A stretch of DNA of 64,000 bases from an uncultured Methanoregula sp. (GCF_963677065.1 NZ_OY781872.1:1359419-1423418); one strand, 5' to 3'. Counted from the stretch's first letter, positions 17,111 to 26,931 are shown. Translations and numbers: made by a program. Notes: generated by a model not told the origin, from the sequence alone.

Positions 17111-18388
17111 TCAGAACCTGACCACCATCACGGCCTCTTCCTCCCTTGTGAGCTCCCCTTTGAGGTGTTCGGCATCGAAATCATAGGTCCCGGCGGGGTT
17201 GTAATCATCGTAAAGTTCGCATTTGTCGAGGATATCCACGAATTCTTTCAAGAAGATCCGCGGGATGATATCCACCCTTCCGCCGAAGCGCGTGGTGATC
17301 TTCTGGATCATGGCCCGGATAAACCGGTGGGAGATGCGCTCCCGGTCCGGCTCGGTGTACGCCTGGGCGTACACGTCCATAACCTTGAGGGCAACCAGTT
17401 CCAGTTTCCCGGTGTCGAATTTGGCAAGGTGGATCTGGGGCTGGCGCGGGTTCCGGAAATTCTCGTCCTGGGTCACGCTGATCCGGTCATAGAGCGGGGG
17501 AACCGATCGGATTCCCCGGGACCCGTCGTACAGGGCCGGGGTTCCCGTGAAGAGGAAGTAGCAGCGCGGCATCCCGCCCCGGTCCAGCGCATCGATTATC
17601 TGGACGAGCGTGTGGTATCCCTTCTCGCGCTGGCTGCGCTGGAGTCCCTGGGTGGTCTCCATCTCGTCGACCGCGATGGCGAGCCCCCGGTAACCGGCGC
17701 CATGGATGATCTCAAGAAGACCCCGCAGGAATGTAAACGCGATGGTATCGTCAATATCGCCCCGGATTCCTGCTTTCTGTTTGAGATCCCGGCCGATATT
17801 GGGCTCGGCCGAGATCCACCCGAGCGCTGCCTGTGCGGTCTGGAAATCCCCGGCATTGTTGGACCGGTAATACGTGCGGAGGACTGCAGCAAGCGAGGAG
17901 TTCATCTCGGAGATGACCGAGAGGGCCGCCTCGATCTCCCGTTCTGTTAAGGTTTCGAGCTCGGCATCGGACTGCCCGCCCGTTGTCACCGAGAGGATCT
18001 TCTCTTCAAGGGAGAAGATCCAGGTGTCGAGGATCGTCTTGAGGGCATGCTCTTCTTCCCGGGTCCGCAGGCCGGCGCAGATCTGCTGGTAGATACTCCT
18101 GAGCCGGTAGAGCGGGGTCTGCGAGGATATCACGATCTGGGATGTGACGAACCCTCTCGTCCGTGCGATTTCGAGGGCCCTGGCCACGAGGAAGGTCTTG
18201 CCGCTGCCGTACTCGCCCCGGATGAACTTCGCATCGCCCCCTCCCTCGGCAACGTAATCGAGCTGTTTTGCGATAACGCCCTCTTCGACATCCAGCCCGA
18301 CCGCGATCCGATCGAGCCCGCCGGCCGGCACCGTCCCGCGCCGGAGGGCATTGATGATATTGATGCTCTCGACTTTGCGCCGGTCCAT
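17111..18388 (-). CDS. BrxD-like P-loop ATPase (DUF2791)
   Basis: This 425-residue AAA-type ATPase resembles BrxD, the DUF2791 ATPase of some BREX defence loci. Family landmarks are the start MDRRKVESINIINALRRGTVP, AVGLDVEEGVIAKQLDYVAEGGG, and Walker A GEYGSGKT at residues 58-65. Then come ISSQTPLYRLRSIYQQI, Walker B LAIAVDEMET, and sensor-like YFLFTGTPALYDG. ATG 18388 gives the family's usual N-terminus and lies 4 bp after the upstream stop; ATG 18412 would overlap that gene by 20 bp. No BREX methylase, phosphatase PglZ or helicase is near. It is coupled to a TPR/winged-helix gene, so its role is open. Confidence 0.78.
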   Translation of the reverse strand: MDRRKVESINIINALRRGTVPAGGLDRIAVGLDVEEGVIAKQLDYVAEGGGDAKFIRGEYGSGKTFLVARALEIARTRGFVTSQIVISSQTPLYRLRSIYQQICAGLRTREEEHALKTILDTWIFSLEEKILSVTTGGQSDAELETLTEREIEAALSVISEMNSSLAAVLRTYYRSNNAGDFQTAQAALGWISAEPNIGRDLKQKAGIRGDIDDTIAFTFLRGLLEIIHGAGYRGLAIAVDEMETTQGLQRSQREKGYHTLVQIIDALDRGGMPRCYFLFTGTPALYDGSRGIRSVPPLYDRISVTQDENFRNPRQPQIHLAKFDTGKLELVALKVMDVYAQAYTEPDRERISHRFIRAMIQKITTRFGGRVDIIPRIFLKEFVDILDKCELYDDYNPAGTYDFDAEHLKGELTREEEAVMVVRF

Positions 18389-18392
18389 CCGT

Positions 18393-20207
18393 TCAGGTTC
18401 CGGTATATTCATAGATCTCCCCGTCTTCCCCCAGACCTTTCTTCTCGATGAGCGTAATGCCTTCTGCAGCGGCTTTTTTTATGATCCGGTTGACCATCCC
18501 GGCTACCCTCCGGCTGCCGAGCAGGGTGCGCAGGTCCATCTCGCTGGCTTTCCGGTGGGACCGGAGGAACGAGACGATCTTCTGCTCTTCTTCGGAAAGC
18601 CCTATCTGATCGCTCATGACCTGCGCCAGGGGTACTTTCTGTCTGAACTCCTTTGCCTGGAGGGTGTGCATGATCGGCCGGTCGGCAACCGACCTCTCCT
18701 TGCATTCCCCGATAAGCCTGAGGTAATCCTCGAGCCGGATGGTGCGGGAACGGGGCGGGATAACGTCCATCCCGCACAGGCAGAAGTACTTGCACCCTGC
18801 ATAATCCGCTTCTTCCAGAGCATTGGTTGCCATGATGAAAAAGGCGATGGATAGGATCTCCAGCCCCTCGGAATCGAGCGTTGTGCGCCGTTCTGACAGT
18901 TTTGCAATCAGCTGCTCCATGAGCCGCCGGAAGCGGTACATCCTGCAGTCGTCGTTCACAATGATCGCCGCAACACGGATGAGATCGGATCCTTTTCTGA
19001 CGTTTGCGAGGATGTACAGCATCACCTTCTCGCACTCGCGGTCTTCTCCATGGACGGAAAGGAACTTTGCATACGCCGGCCCCCCCAGGAGGAAATCCGC
19101 CCTGTAGGCCCGATAATACCAGGACCGTGCTTCATTGTCGTTTTTTTGATCCTCAAAAAGACGTGCGGTCTCAAGAAGACTTGCCACACCGACATCCCGT
19201 GAAACCAGGTCAAGGAACCGCTGTGTTGCCTGGTCGGCAGGAAGGGATTTCAGGACAAACTTCCGGTACCGGCAGATGATCCGGGCCAGGACACTGGGAT
19301 CCCCCTTCGCCGCCATCTCGTCCCGGACCAGCGCTTCGTATGCAGCGAGCGCGGCGGGAGTATCATCCAGTTCTGCCAGGATCTCGCATTCGAGCAACCG
19401 GCCGGCCGTCCCGCGATCGCAGGAGATGAGATCTCTCGCGGTTGCAAGAGCTTCGCGGTACTGTCTGCCGGCTTTCAAGTGGAGGATGTAGTCGCACACT
19501 ATCCCCGGGTGGGGCTGATTTCCGGCCTCACTGGTGTAGCAGGCGTATGCCGCGAGGGCAGCATCCGGATCGTACCGGGCCAGGGCATCCAGGTACGTTC
19601 TCCGGATATCCGGATCCCCCGTGTCGTGGAACAACCGGAGACCATATTCGCATGCATCCTGATATTTTCCCGATCGGACGAGGGCATCGAGGTATTCATG
19701 CGAGAGTTCCGGGTCGTTCTGGGCTGCATGGGTGGCAAGCGCTTCTCCCGGTTCCCCTGCCTCGATGAGTGCCCGCATCAGGTTTTTTCTGTCCGTGGTG
19801 GTGGTTCCTGCATCGAGAAGACGGCGCAGTACCGGAAGAGCCCCCCGATAGTCCCGGTGGGCGATCAGATAATCCGCATAACTCCGCAGGGCATCCTGAT
19901 TGGCGGGGTCCAGGCGGACCGCGGTTGCGTATTCGGCAATGGCACCTTCGTCCCCCCGGGCTTCAAGGACTTTTGCCAGGTAACTGTGAACATAGGACGA
20001 AGCCGGCATCCTCCGGGCCAGATCGCGGAAGAAGAGTTCGGCATCGTCGAGTTTGCCGCAGTTATAGAGATTGGTTGCTGCAAGGATCTCGACTGCAGGA
20101 TCCTTTTCAGATGCAAGCAGTTCCGTGCAGAGAAGGAGCGACTCCTGGTACTGTCCGTCTTCGAAGAGCCGGAACGCTTTCTTCTGGTTGTCTGAACTAT
20201 CCGTCAT
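18393..20207 (-). CDS. TPR-repeat protein with C-terminal winged helix
   Basis: This 604-residue soluble protein starts MTDSSDNQKKAFRLFEDGQY. Helical TPR-like repeats extend over most of the length (for example YLAKVLEARGDEGAIAEYA and ALRSYADYLIAHRDYRGAL). The last 70 residues (LSEEEQKIVSFLRSHRKASE, then VNRIIKKAAAEGITLIEKK) resemble a winged helix that could bind DNA. The ATG overlaps the stop of the glycosyltransferase gene (ATGA at 20204-20207), and its own stop lies 4 bp before the BrxD-like start, so all three are translationally coupled. It is probably a partner or scaffold of that ATPase (inference). No exact family recognised. Confidence 0.75.
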   Translation of the reverse strand: MTDSSDNQKKAFRLFEDGQYQESLLLCTELLASEKDPAVEILAATNLYNCGKLDDAELFFRDLARRMPASSYVHSYLAKVLEARGDEGAIAEYATAVRLDPANQDALRSYADYLIAHRDYRGALPVLRRLLDAGTTTTDRKNLMRALIEAGEPGEALATHAAQNDPELSHEYLDALVRSGKYQDACEYGLRLFHDTGDPDIRRTYLDALARYDPDAALAAYACYTSEAGNQPHPGIVCDYILHLKAGRQYREALATARDLISCDRGTAGRLLECEILAELDDTPAALAAYEALVRDEMAAKGDPSVLARIICRYRKFVLKSLPADQATQRFLDLVSRDVGVASLLETARLFEDQKNDNEARSWYYRAYRADFLLGGPAYAKFLSVHGEDRECEKVMLYILANVRKGSDLIRVAAIIVNDDCRMYRFRRLMEQLIAKLSERRTTLDSEGLEILSIAFFIMATNALEEADYAGCKYFCLCGMDVIPPRSRTIRLEDYLRLIGECKERSVADRPIMHTLQAKEFRQKVPLAQVMSDQIGLSEEEQKIVSFLRSHRKASEMDLRTLLGSRRVAGMVNRIIKKAAAEGITLIEKKGLGEDGEIYEYTGT

Positions 20208-20911
20208 TTCCGTCCGGAACCAGAGCGGATGGCAAACAGGCCCAGGAGCATCCGGATCATGTCCGTCTTCTGGACCCGTGAGTCCCCCTGGTTCTGCCAT
20301 TCGATAGGGACTTCTGCAATAGTACAGCCTGCTCCCCTGAGCCGCCATAAGAGTTCAACGTCGAACTCGAATCCCCGGGATACCATGCGGGGAAGTACAT
20401 CCGCAAGCGCTTCTTTCCTGAAGACCTTGGCACCGCACTGCGTATCGTGGAACGAGAGCCCGAAGAGGAGCCGGATGAGCAGGTTGAAGACCCGGCTCTC
20501 GATGCGGCGGAGGAATCCCTGCCGGACCACGAGGTTCGATCCCGGCACCCAGCGCGAACCCATGGCAGCATCAGAAGAATCGAGCATGGCAAAGAGACGG
20601 AGCATCTCGCTGATGCTGGTAGAGCCGTCGGCATCAAAGTACCCGACCCGGGGGGTTTCTGCTGCGGTGAGACCGGCAAGCACTCCCCCGCCTTTTCCCA
20701 GCCGGTGATCGAATCTGAGGCAGCGGATGGTAAGGTCCGTGCGCCGGGCCGCGATGCTCTCGACAACATCGGCAGTGCGGTCCGTCCCGTCACAGACCAC
20801 AATGAGTTCCCCGTCAAAGCCGGCTATGGCATCGAAGAGCCGGGTGATCCTCTTCTCTTCGTTGTAAGCGGGTATGACGAGGCTTAACTGTCTCCCGGGT
20901 AAAGCGGTCAT
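20204..20911 (-). CDS. Family 2 glycosyltransferase
   Basis: This 235-residue GT-A-fold enzyme resembles dolichyl-phosphate glucose or mannose synthases. Motifs are LSLVIPAYNEEKRI at the N-terminus, LIVVCDGTDRTADVV, RLGKGGGVLAGL, the metal-binding YFDADGSTS, GSRW, and the conserved FHDTQCGAKVFRKEAL. FDVELLWRLR follows. It likely transfers a sugar from a nucleotide donor to a polyprenyl phosphate for surface glycan synthesis. ATG 20911 was chosen because it directly precedes the first strand. It is the first gene of the coupled three-gene operon with the TPR and BrxD-like genes, an unusual pairing. Confidence 0.86.
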   Translation of the reverse strand: MTALPGRQLSLVIPAYNEEKRITRLFDAIAGFDGELIVVCDGTDRTADVVESIAARRTDLTIRCLRFDHRLGKGGGVLAGLTAAETPRVGYFDADGSTSISEMLRLFAMLDSSDAAMGSRWVPGSNLVVRQGFLRRIESRVFNLLIRLLFGLSFHDTQCGAKVFRKEALADVLPRMVSRGFEFDVELLWRLRGAGCTIAEVPIEWQNQGDSRVQKTDMIRMLLGLFAIRSGSGRK

Positions 20912-21056
20912 GGCGGAATTGCGTCTCTTTCGGATCCCTTGTAAGTGCCGGCCAGGAATGTGGCAGACCCTGTCCGGCGCCGGCGATCGATCCGGCATAG
21001 CCCCGGACAGGGACAGCACTGTTTCCTGTATATTTCGCCCGGGTCACACAATAACG

Positions 21057-21287
21057 TTACTGGTGCTCTCCCAGATGCCTTGCAAGAGCACTTCCCGGGC
21101 GGTATCTCTCTGCCATGGCAAGCGCCGTCTTCCGGAGCTCGTGGTGGTCGGCAAGGCAGCTTGCGGGGGGAGCGGATTTCCGGAGAATGGATGAGGTGTT
21201 CTCGGTGATCTGGATGAGCTCGGTTGCGATGACGGCATTGAGCCAGACAAGGTCGGCGAGCATTGCTTTGGTTTCCTGGTCCTGCAT
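21057..21287 (-). CDS. Small hypothetical helical protein
   Basis: A 76-residue frame starts MQDQETKAMLADLVWLNAVI and continues with helix-forming sequence, ending ALARHLGEHQ. No motif or family is recognised and there is no membrane segment. It sits alone, 145 bp upstream of the glycosyltransferase gene on the same strand and divergent from a lipoprotein gene. No strong ribosome-binding site was seen. Its even amino-acid composition argues for a real gene. Confidence 0.5.
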   Translation of the reverse strand: MQDQETKAMLADLVWLNAVIATELIQITENTSSILRKSAPPASCLADHHELRKTALAMAERYRPGSALARHLGEHQ

Positions 21288-21397
21288 AAGGATAGGTCGC
21301 GTGTGCTGGAATATAATGTCTGGGGAACAGGATCGAAAAGGTAAATGCGCAAGGGAGCAGGAGAAGGGTTAATCTGCGATCCTTCCGACATACTGGC

Positions 21398-21883
21398 ATG
21401 AAACAGATCCTTCTTGTTGTTGTGGTTCTGGTGGTGTGCATCGTTGCCTGCGGCTGTACCTCAAGTCCCGTACAGGTGCCCACGTCCGCTCCCACGGTTC
21501 CCCCCACACCGACCCCGTTTCCGGTGTCATCCCCGGCCATGGCGTATCCTGCAACCCCCGGGCCGGTACAGACCGTTCCGGATTATGAATCGATGAGCGT
21601 GAGCGTGAAGCGGAATGTGGTATCAACGGATCCGACCATAACGGTCACCTATGATGGAGGAAAGGGCCTTGGCATGACCACGCAGATGGATGTCACCGTT
21701 ATCCGGTCCGATGGCGTTGTGGAGAAGGATTCACGGAAGAACCCGGTGATGGGCACCAGCATCACGCTGATGGGCACTACGGGGAATGATCGCGTGATAG
21801 TCTCCGTCACCATGACCTCGGGGGACCAGTACACTATCATTGACAGGTACTACCCGTTCCCGGGCAGCATGGTGCCCTCATAA
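21398..21883 (+). CDS. Putative lipoprotein
   Basis: This 161-residue protein has a hydrophobic leader (MKQILLVVVVLVVCIVACGC) with a lipobox ending VACGC, predicting lipid attachment outside the membrane. A Pro/Thr/Ser-rich tether of about 45 residues leads to a beta-rich domain of about 90 residues (SMSVSVKRNVVSTDPTITVT, then TQMDVTVIRSDGVVEKDS). I do not recognise the domain. It stands between a divergent small gene and the thioesterase gene 41 bp downstream. Its function is unknown. Confidence 0.75.
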   Translation: MKQILLVVVVLVVCIVACGCTSSPVQVPTSAPTVPPTPTPFPVSSPAMAYPATPGPVQTVPDYESMSVSVKRNVVSTDPTITVTYDGGKGLGMTTQMDVTVIRSDGVVEKDSRKNPVMGTSITLMGTTGNDRVIVSVTMTSGDQYTIIDRYYPFPGSMVPS

Positions 21884-21924
21884 AACAACAATCTTAATCC
21901 CCTCACCCCTTTAAAATTCACCGG

Positions 21925-22347
21925 ATGATTATGAGTTATCTGGACAATATCAGCAAGAACGGTCAGCGTGCCAATCCCTTTTTTTGTCTCATGGGAATTG
22001 AGATTGTTGAGGCCGGGCCGGGAAGGGCGGTCCTGAAGATGCAGGTCCGGCCGGACATGCATAACGGCGTCGGCTGGCTCCAGGGTGGGGCTCTTGTTGC
22101 CATTGCCGATGAGGCCATGGCTCTTGCCCTCTACCCGCTCCTCTCCCCGGAGGAAGGCATTGCCACGATCTCGGAGTCCACGAGTTTTATCAAGGGAACG
22201 CGGGACGGTGTCATCTTTGCCGAGGGCCGGGTTGTCAAGAAAGGCCGCCGGGTGGCTTTTATGGAAGGGGAGGTCTGGATGGAGGAGGGCGAACGCATCC
22301 TCCTCTCCCGGACAACCGCAGCCTTCGCGGTCACTTCCCGGTCTTAA
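21925..22347 (+). CDS. PaaI-family hotdog thioesterase
   Basis: This 140-residue protein has the hotdog fold of acyl-CoA thioesterases. The helix-start motif is NGVGWLQGGALVAIADEAMA, where the family usually has N..G..HGG....D; here Gln replaces the common His. Later segments ISESTSFIKGTRDGVIFAEG and VVKKGRRVAFMEGEVW fit PaaI strands. It probably hydrolyses a CoA thioester of unknown type. ATG 21931 is an alternative start. A T-rich and A-rich stretch after its stop separates it from the convergent TPR gene. Confidence 0.82.
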   Translation: MIMSYLDNISKNGQRANPFFCLMGIEIVEAGPGRAVLKMQVRPDMHNGVGWLQGGALVAIADEAMALALYPLLSPEEGIATISESTSFIKGTRDGVIFAEGRVVKKGRRVAFMEGEVWMEEGERILLSRTTAAFAVTSRS

Positions 22348-22380
22348 AAAAATAAAAAAAAATTATTCTTTCTTCTGTTT
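22346..22380. terminator. A/T-rich terminator between convergent genes
   Basis: Runs of A (AAAAAATAAAAAAAAATTATT) and CTTTCTTCTG lie between the thioesterase stop and the end of the convergent TPR gene. The minus-strand transcript meets a long U run and the plus-strand transcript a shorter one. No strong hairpin was seen. Confidence 0.4.
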
Positions 22381-23103
22381 CTTGTCTTTCTTTCCTGACG
22401 AGGATTTTTTATCGGCTGGTGCTGGCTTCCGGAACTTGACGTACCAGACTACGAGCACGATGGCGATTATGACGATTGCACCAAGGATTATATTCATTGT
22501 TGTGGATGCATTCTGTGCATCTTTCTGCGCTATGGCAAGACCGGCCGTTGCATCGGCATTGCCCGGGTCGGATTCGAGCACTTTGTTGTAGGCCGTGACC
22601 GCCTCACCGGGTCTTCCCGACAGGTTCAGGGCGATCCCCTTGTTGATATACCCTTTGATGTAGGTCTCGTTCTGTGCTTCTGCAACGGTGATGGCCTGGT
22701 TGTAGGCAGTGATTGCATCATTGTACTTGCCCTGTTTGAAGAGGGCGTAACCCTTGTTGTTCCAGAGACCGGGATCCTTTTTGTAGAGTGCCAGACCCTG
22801 GTCTGCGGTTGTCACGGCCTCAGAATAATTCCCGAGATCGGCAAGTACTGCTGCCTTGTCCTTGTAAATATAAAGGAGCGTGTCGGATTTGGCAACCAGG
22901 GACGTGTTCGATGCAAGCGCCTGGTCGAACCAGTACACTGCGATCTGCAGGTTACCTGCCGAAGCAGCCTGCGAGCCCCGGTTGTAATAAGTCGTAGCCA
23001 GGGTCCCGTTATCAAATTCCGCCATTTCAGCCATCACCGGCTGTACAACGCAGGCAATTATCACAAGAATTGCCAGGATGGAAAGAATACGCCCGTATTT
23101 CAT
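22363..23103 (-). CDS. Secreted or membrane-anchored TPR protein
   Basis: The 246-residue protein has an N-terminal signal sequence (ILSILAILVIIACVVQPVMA). Tetratricopeptide repeats fill residues about 35-200, such as YYNRGSQAASAGNLQIAVYW, LWNNKGYALFKQGKYNDAIT and YINKGIALNLSGRPGEAVTA. A transmembrane helix near 207-230 (MNIILGAIVIIAIVLVVWYV) precedes a Lys/Ser-rich cytoplasmic tail. The repeats would face outside and may bind another surface protein (inference). It is divergent from pyrG. Confidence 0.8.
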   Translation of the reverse strand: MKYGRILSILAILVIIACVVQPVMAEMAEFDNGTLATTYYNRGSQAASAGNLQIAVYWFDQALASNTSLVAKSDTLLYIYKDKAAVLADLGNYSEAVTTADQGLALYKKDPGLWNNKGYALFKQGKYNDAITAYNQAITVAEAQNETYIKGYINKGIALNLSGRPGEAVTAYNKVLESDPGNADATAGLAIAQKDAQNASTTMNIILGAIVIIAIVLVVWYVKFRKPAPADKKSSSGKKDKKQKKE

Positions 23104-23244
23104 AACGTACAGATCTGGTGTTGTCCCAGATTAAGGTTGCCTCATGCCTGATGACCGGAGTCTGCCCCGTCCTGCCTTTCACGCCGGTAAGATAACACTA
23201 TTAGGGATTGTGAGCAAAATATAGAGCATTCGGGGAGATCGTAC

Positions 23245-24825
23245 GTGAAGTATATTATTGTCACCGGTGGTGTGATGAGCGGGCTTGGAAAAGGAATCAC
23301 CGCTGCATCCGTGGGCCGAATTCTGAAAAACCGGGGCTACCGCGTGACTGCGGTCAAGATCGACCCGTACCTCAACATCGATGCCGGCACGATGAATCCG
23401 GCCCAGCATGGCGAGGTTTTTGTCTTGAAAGACGGGAGCGAAGTGGATCTCGACCTCGGGAACTACGAGCGGTTCCTGGATATCGAGCTCTCTGCCTCCC
23501 ACAACATCACCACGGGCAAGGTATACCGCACGGTCATCGAGAAGGAACGCCGCGGGGATTTCCTTGGCGAGACCGTCCAGATCATCCCCCATATCACCGA
23601 CCAGATCAAGAAGTGCATCCAGCAGGCGGCAGAAGAGGAGTTCCCGGACGGGACAAAAGCCGATATCTGTCTGGTTGAAGTAGGCGGCACAGTCGGCGAC
23701 ATCGAGAGCATGCCGTTCCTTGAAGCGGTCCGTCAGATGCACGGGGAGCTGCCTCCCCACGACTTTGTCCTGATTCACGTCACCCTGATCCCCGAGGACA
23801 CGATGGGGGACTTCAAGACCAAGCCCACCCAGCACTCGGTCAAGGCCCTGCGGGAACTGGGTCTCCACGCGGATATCATCGTTGGCCGGAGCGAGAGTCC
23901 TATAGGGGCCAACACCAAGCGCAAGATCTCGGCCTTCTGCGATCTCCCCCAGAGCGCTGTCATCTCGGCAGCCACCGCCCCGGACACCTACGCGGTCCCG
24001 ATGGAGATGGAAAAAGAGGGCATCGCAGACGTCCTCTCCGCCCATCTCGGCCTTGATAAGAAGGACGTCGACACCACCTGGTACCGGATCGTCAACAAGG
24101 AGTACACGAACCGGATCACGGTTGCCATCGTGAGCAAGTACGGCATCGAGGACGTGTACATCAGCATCAAGGAATCGCTCAAGCACGCCGGCCGGGCCCT
24201 CTCCACCGAGGTCAAGATCGCGTGGCTGGATGCCGAGCGGTACGAGCGGTGCTCGCTCAAGGACTATGACGGCATCCTGATACCGGGCGGTTTTGGCAAG
24301 CGGGGCATCGAGGGCAAGATCGAGGCGATCCGGTTCGCCCGTGAGAACAAGATTCCCTTCCTCGGTCTCTGCCTCGGGTTCCAGCTGGCAACGGTCGAAT
24401 ATGCCCGGCACAAGGCGGATATCGCTGATGCCACGAGCGAGGAGTTCGGCGAAGGTACTCACGTGATCGCCATCCTTCCCGAGCAGGAGAATGTGAGCGA
24501 ACTCGGCGGCACCATGCGCCTTGGCAACTACACGGCGGACCTCCGGCAGGGAACGCTTGCCCGGAACCTCTATGGCGCGGACCAGATCGTGGAGCGGCAC
24601 CGCCACCGGTACGAGGTGAACCCGAAGTATATCAGGAACCTTGAGACTGCCGGCCTCGTCTTCTCGGCAACGAACAAGAACCGGATGGAATGCCTGGAAC
24701 TGCCCGATCACCCGTTCTTCTTTGCCACCCAGTTCCACCCCGAGTTCAGGTCACGGCCCACGAGACCGTCGCCGCCGTATCTCGGCTTTGTTGAGGCATG
24801 CAGGGCAAACAAACGGACGAAATAA
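23245..24825 (+). CDS. pyrG: CTP synthase
   Basis: This 526-residue enzyme makes CTP from UTP, ATP and glutamine. The synthetase domain (1 to about 265) begins [20 protein letters not shown] and contains [20 protein letters not shown] and [12 protein letters not shown]. The glutaminase domain holds the nucleophile in FLGLCLGFQ, with HRHRYEVNP and FHPEFRS providing the catalytic His and Glu. The start is GTG at 23245, placed after GGGGAG at about 23231. The stop at 24823-24825 leaves 11 bp before the guaA subunit B start, so the two form an operon. Confidence 0.98.
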   Translation: MKYIIVTGGVMSGLGKGITAASVGRILKNRGYRVTAVKIDPYLNIDAGTMNPAQHGEVFVLKDGSEVDLDLGNYERFLDIELSASHNITTGKVYRTVIEKERRGDFLGETVQIIPHITDQIKKCIQQAAEEEFPDGTKADICLVEVGGTVGDIESMPFLEAVRQMHGELPPHDFVLIHVTLIPEDTMGDFKTKPTQHSVKALRELGLHADIIVGRSESPIGANTKRKISAFCDLPQSAVISAATAPDTYAVPMEMEKEGIADVLSAHLGLDKKDVDTTWYRIVNKEYTNRITVAIVSKYGIEDVYISIKESLKHAGRALSTEVKIAWLDAERYERCSLKDYDGILIPGGFGKRGIEGKIEAIRFARENKIPFLGLCLGFQLATVEYARHKADIADATSEEFGEGTHVIAILPEQENVSELGGTMRLGNYTADLRQGTLARNLYGADQIVERHRHRYEVNPKYIRNLETAGLVFSATNKNRMECLELPDHPFFFATQFHPEFRSRPTRPSPPYLGFVEACRANKRTK

Positions 24826-24836
24826 GGAGTATTACC

Positions 24837-25754
24837 ATGGTCAAATGCGATAAGTTCATCCCGAAGTCGATAGAGGAGATCAAGGCCGCGGCTGGCACGG
24901 ACAAGGTTGTCATGGCTCTCTCGGGGGGTGTCGACAGTTCTGTCTGTGCAGCGCTTGCAGCGCGTGCCATCGGCGACAACCTCATCCCGATCTATATCGA
25001 TACCGGCCTGATGCGGAAAGGCGAGACCGATCGGATACGGACGATCTTCGGGAACATCCACCTCCAGATCGTTGACGCCGGTGACGAATTTCTCGATGCC
25101 CTCAAAGGCATCACCGATCCCGAGGCCAAACGCAAGGCCATTGGCGAGCGGTTCATCCGGGTCTTCGAGCGCGAAGCGAAGAAACAGGGAGCGAAATGCC
25201 TTCTCCAGGGAACCATCTACCCGGATCGGATCGAGAGCGAGGGCGGAATAAAGAGCCACCACAATGTCGGCGGGATGCCGCTCCACATGGAGTTCACAAA
25301 AGTCATCGAGCCGATCCGCGACCTGTACAAGGACGAGGTCCGCGAGGTGGCAGGGGCGCTCGGTCTCCCGAAGGAGATCCAGCACCGGATGCCCTTCCCC
25401 GGCCCCGGGCTTGCCGTGCGGGTGCTTGGCGAAGTGACCCGGGAGAAAGTTGCGGTCATCCGGGAGGCGAACTGGATCGTCGAGGACGAGCTTGTTGAGA
25501 AATACGCCCCCTGGCAGTGCTTTGCAGCGCTTGTCGGCCTCGGCACCGGGGTCAAAGGCGACAACCGGATCCACGGCTGGATCGTAGCCGTGAGAGCCGT
25601 GAACTCCCGGGATGGCATGACGGCCGATCCCGTCAATATCCCGTTCGAGCACTTGATGAGAATCGGGTCCAGGATCACTGCCGATATCCCGAGCGTTGCC
25701 CGGGTAGTCTATGACATTACGGCAAAACCCCCCGCAACCATCGAATACGAATAA
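24837..25754 (+). CDS. guaAB: GMP synthase subunit B (ATP-PPase)
   Basis: The 305-residue protein is the synthetase half of archaeal GMP synthase, converting XMP to GMP with ammonia supplied by a separate glutaminase subunit. The PP-loop SGGVDSS is near residue 28, followed by [35 protein letters not shown] and the C-terminal dimerisation part ([15 protein letters not shown], ending ATIEYE). The glutaminase domain of bacterial GuaA is absent, as is normal in archaea; its gene is not in this window. GGAG at 24826-24829 lies 7 bases before ATG 24837. Confidence 0.96.
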   Translation: MVKCDKFIPKSIEEIKAAAGTDKVVMALSGGVDSSVCAALAARAIGDNLIPIYIDTGLMRKGETDRIRTIFGNIHLQIVDAGDEFLDALKGITDPEAKRKAIGERFIRVFEREAKKQGAKCLLQGTIYPDRIESEGGIKSHHNVGGMPLHMEFTKVIEPIRDLYKDEVREVAGALGLPKEIQHRMPFPGPGLAVRVLGEVTREKVAVIREANWIVEDELVEKYAPWQCFAALVGLGTGVKGDNRIHGWIVAVRAVNSRDGMTADPVNIPFEHLMRIGSRITADIPSVARVVYDITAKPPATIEYE

Positions 25755-25800
25755 TAAAGCACCGGCAATACAAAATCAACAAGGCAAAATCGTGATTGGA

Positions 25801-26931
25801 ATGGAAACAACCAGCCAGATGAAAGCGCTTGACGAGCGCTACTACATGCCCGCGTTCTCCCGGGAGATCGCGATCGTGAAAGGCGAGGGATCGAAGGTCT
25901 GGGATGCTGACGGCAAGGAGTATCTTGACTGCGTGGCAGGCATCGCCGTCTGCAGCACCGGGCACTGCCACCCGGCCGTTGTAAAAGCGATCTGCGACCA
26001 GGCGCACCAGCTCATCCACTGCTCGAACCTCTACTATGTCCCCCACCAGGGCGATCTCGCAAAGAAGATTGTCGAAGTCACCGGGATGCACAAGGCGTTC
26101 TTCTCGAACTCCGGCGCCGAAGCAACGGACGGGGCGCTCAAGCTGGCCCGCGTGAGGACCGGAAAGAAGAAATTTGTGGCATTCATGCACGGGTTCCACG
26201 GCCGGACCGTAGGGTCCCTTGCCGTAACCCACAAGCCTGCGATCCGGGAGCCGTTCGAGCCGCTGGGTCTCAAAACAACGTTCGTAGAGTATGGCGATCT
26301 CGACGGGCTCAAAAAAGCGGTTGACAACGACACCGCCGGTGTCATCGTCGAGCCCATCCAGGGTGAAGCCGGCGTCATCATGCCGCCGGACAGTTTCTTT
26401 GCAGGGATCCGCGAGGTCTGCGACAAGTCCGGCGCGCTCATGATCGTTGACGAGGTGCAGACGGGTATGGGCCGCACCGGCAAGTGGCTGGGCATCCAGC
26501 ACACAAAAGTGCAGCCCGACATCGTGACGCTCGCAAAGGGGATTGCGAGCGGGTTTCCCATGGGCGCGCTCGTTGCCCGCGAAGGGCTGGAGTTCAAGAA
26601 GAGCGAGCACGGCAGCACGTTTGCCGGCGGGCCGCTTGCCTGCGCCGCATCCCTGGCAACGATCGGCGTGATCGAGAAGGTCCTCCCTGAAGTGGCTGTG
26701 AAGGGCGAACGGTTCCGGCAAGGTCTCGCGAAATACAATCCCCGCGTACGGGGGCTCATGATTGGTATAACCATCGGGGATAAATGCCCGGAGATCCAGA
26801 AGAAGTGCGCCGAGGAAGGCGTGCTCGTCAACTGTGCAGCGGACGGGAACCTCCGTCTCGTTCCCCCGCTCACGATCAGCAATGCCGAGATTGACCGGGT
26901 AGTGAAGGTTATCAATGGAGCGCTTGGTTAG
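25801..26931 (+). CDS. argD: Acetylornithine aminotransferase
   Basis: This 376-residue class III PLP aminotransferase converts N-acetylglutamate semialdehyde to N-acetylornithine in arginine synthesis. It can be identified by YLDCVAGIAVCSTGHCHPAV, FFSNSGAEATDGALKLAR, HGFHGRTVGSLAVT, GVIVEPIQGEAGV and VDEVQTGMGRTG. The PLP lysine is in TLAKGIASGFPMGA. ATG 25801 is chosen because upstream residues are polar and overlap the guaA end. Its last 17 bp overlap the hisC start. Related enzymes can also use ornithine or succinyl-DAP, so substrate is inferred from sequence style. Confidence 0.92.
   Translation: METTSQMKALDERYYMPAFSREIAIVKGEGSKVWDADGKEYLDCVAGIAVCSTGHCHPAVVKAICDQAHQLIHCSNLYYVPHQGDLAKKIVEVTGMHKAFFSNSGAEATDGALKLARVRTGKKKFVAFMHGFHGRTVGSLAVTHKPAIREPFEPLGLKTTFVEYGDLDGLKKAVDNDTAGVIVEPIQGEAGVIMPPDSFFAGIREVCDKSGALMIVDEVQTGMGRTGKWLGIQHTKVQPDIVTLAKGIASGFPMGALVAREGLEFKKSEHGSTFAGGPLACAASLATIGVIEKVLPEVAVKGERFRQGLAKYNPRVRGLMIGITIGDKCPEIQKKCAEEGVLVNCAADGNLRLVPPLTISNAEIDRVVKVINGALG

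Noticed and set aside
17111..18388. A full BREX defence locus
   Set aside because: Only the BrxD-like ATPase is present; neighbours are a TPR protein and a glycosyltransferase, with no PglX, PglZ, BrxB or helicase.
23179..24738. A 519-residue open frame opposite pyrG
   Set aside because: It is a shadow of pyrG; the plus-strand product is a textbook CTP synthase, and the opposing translation has no recognisable motif.
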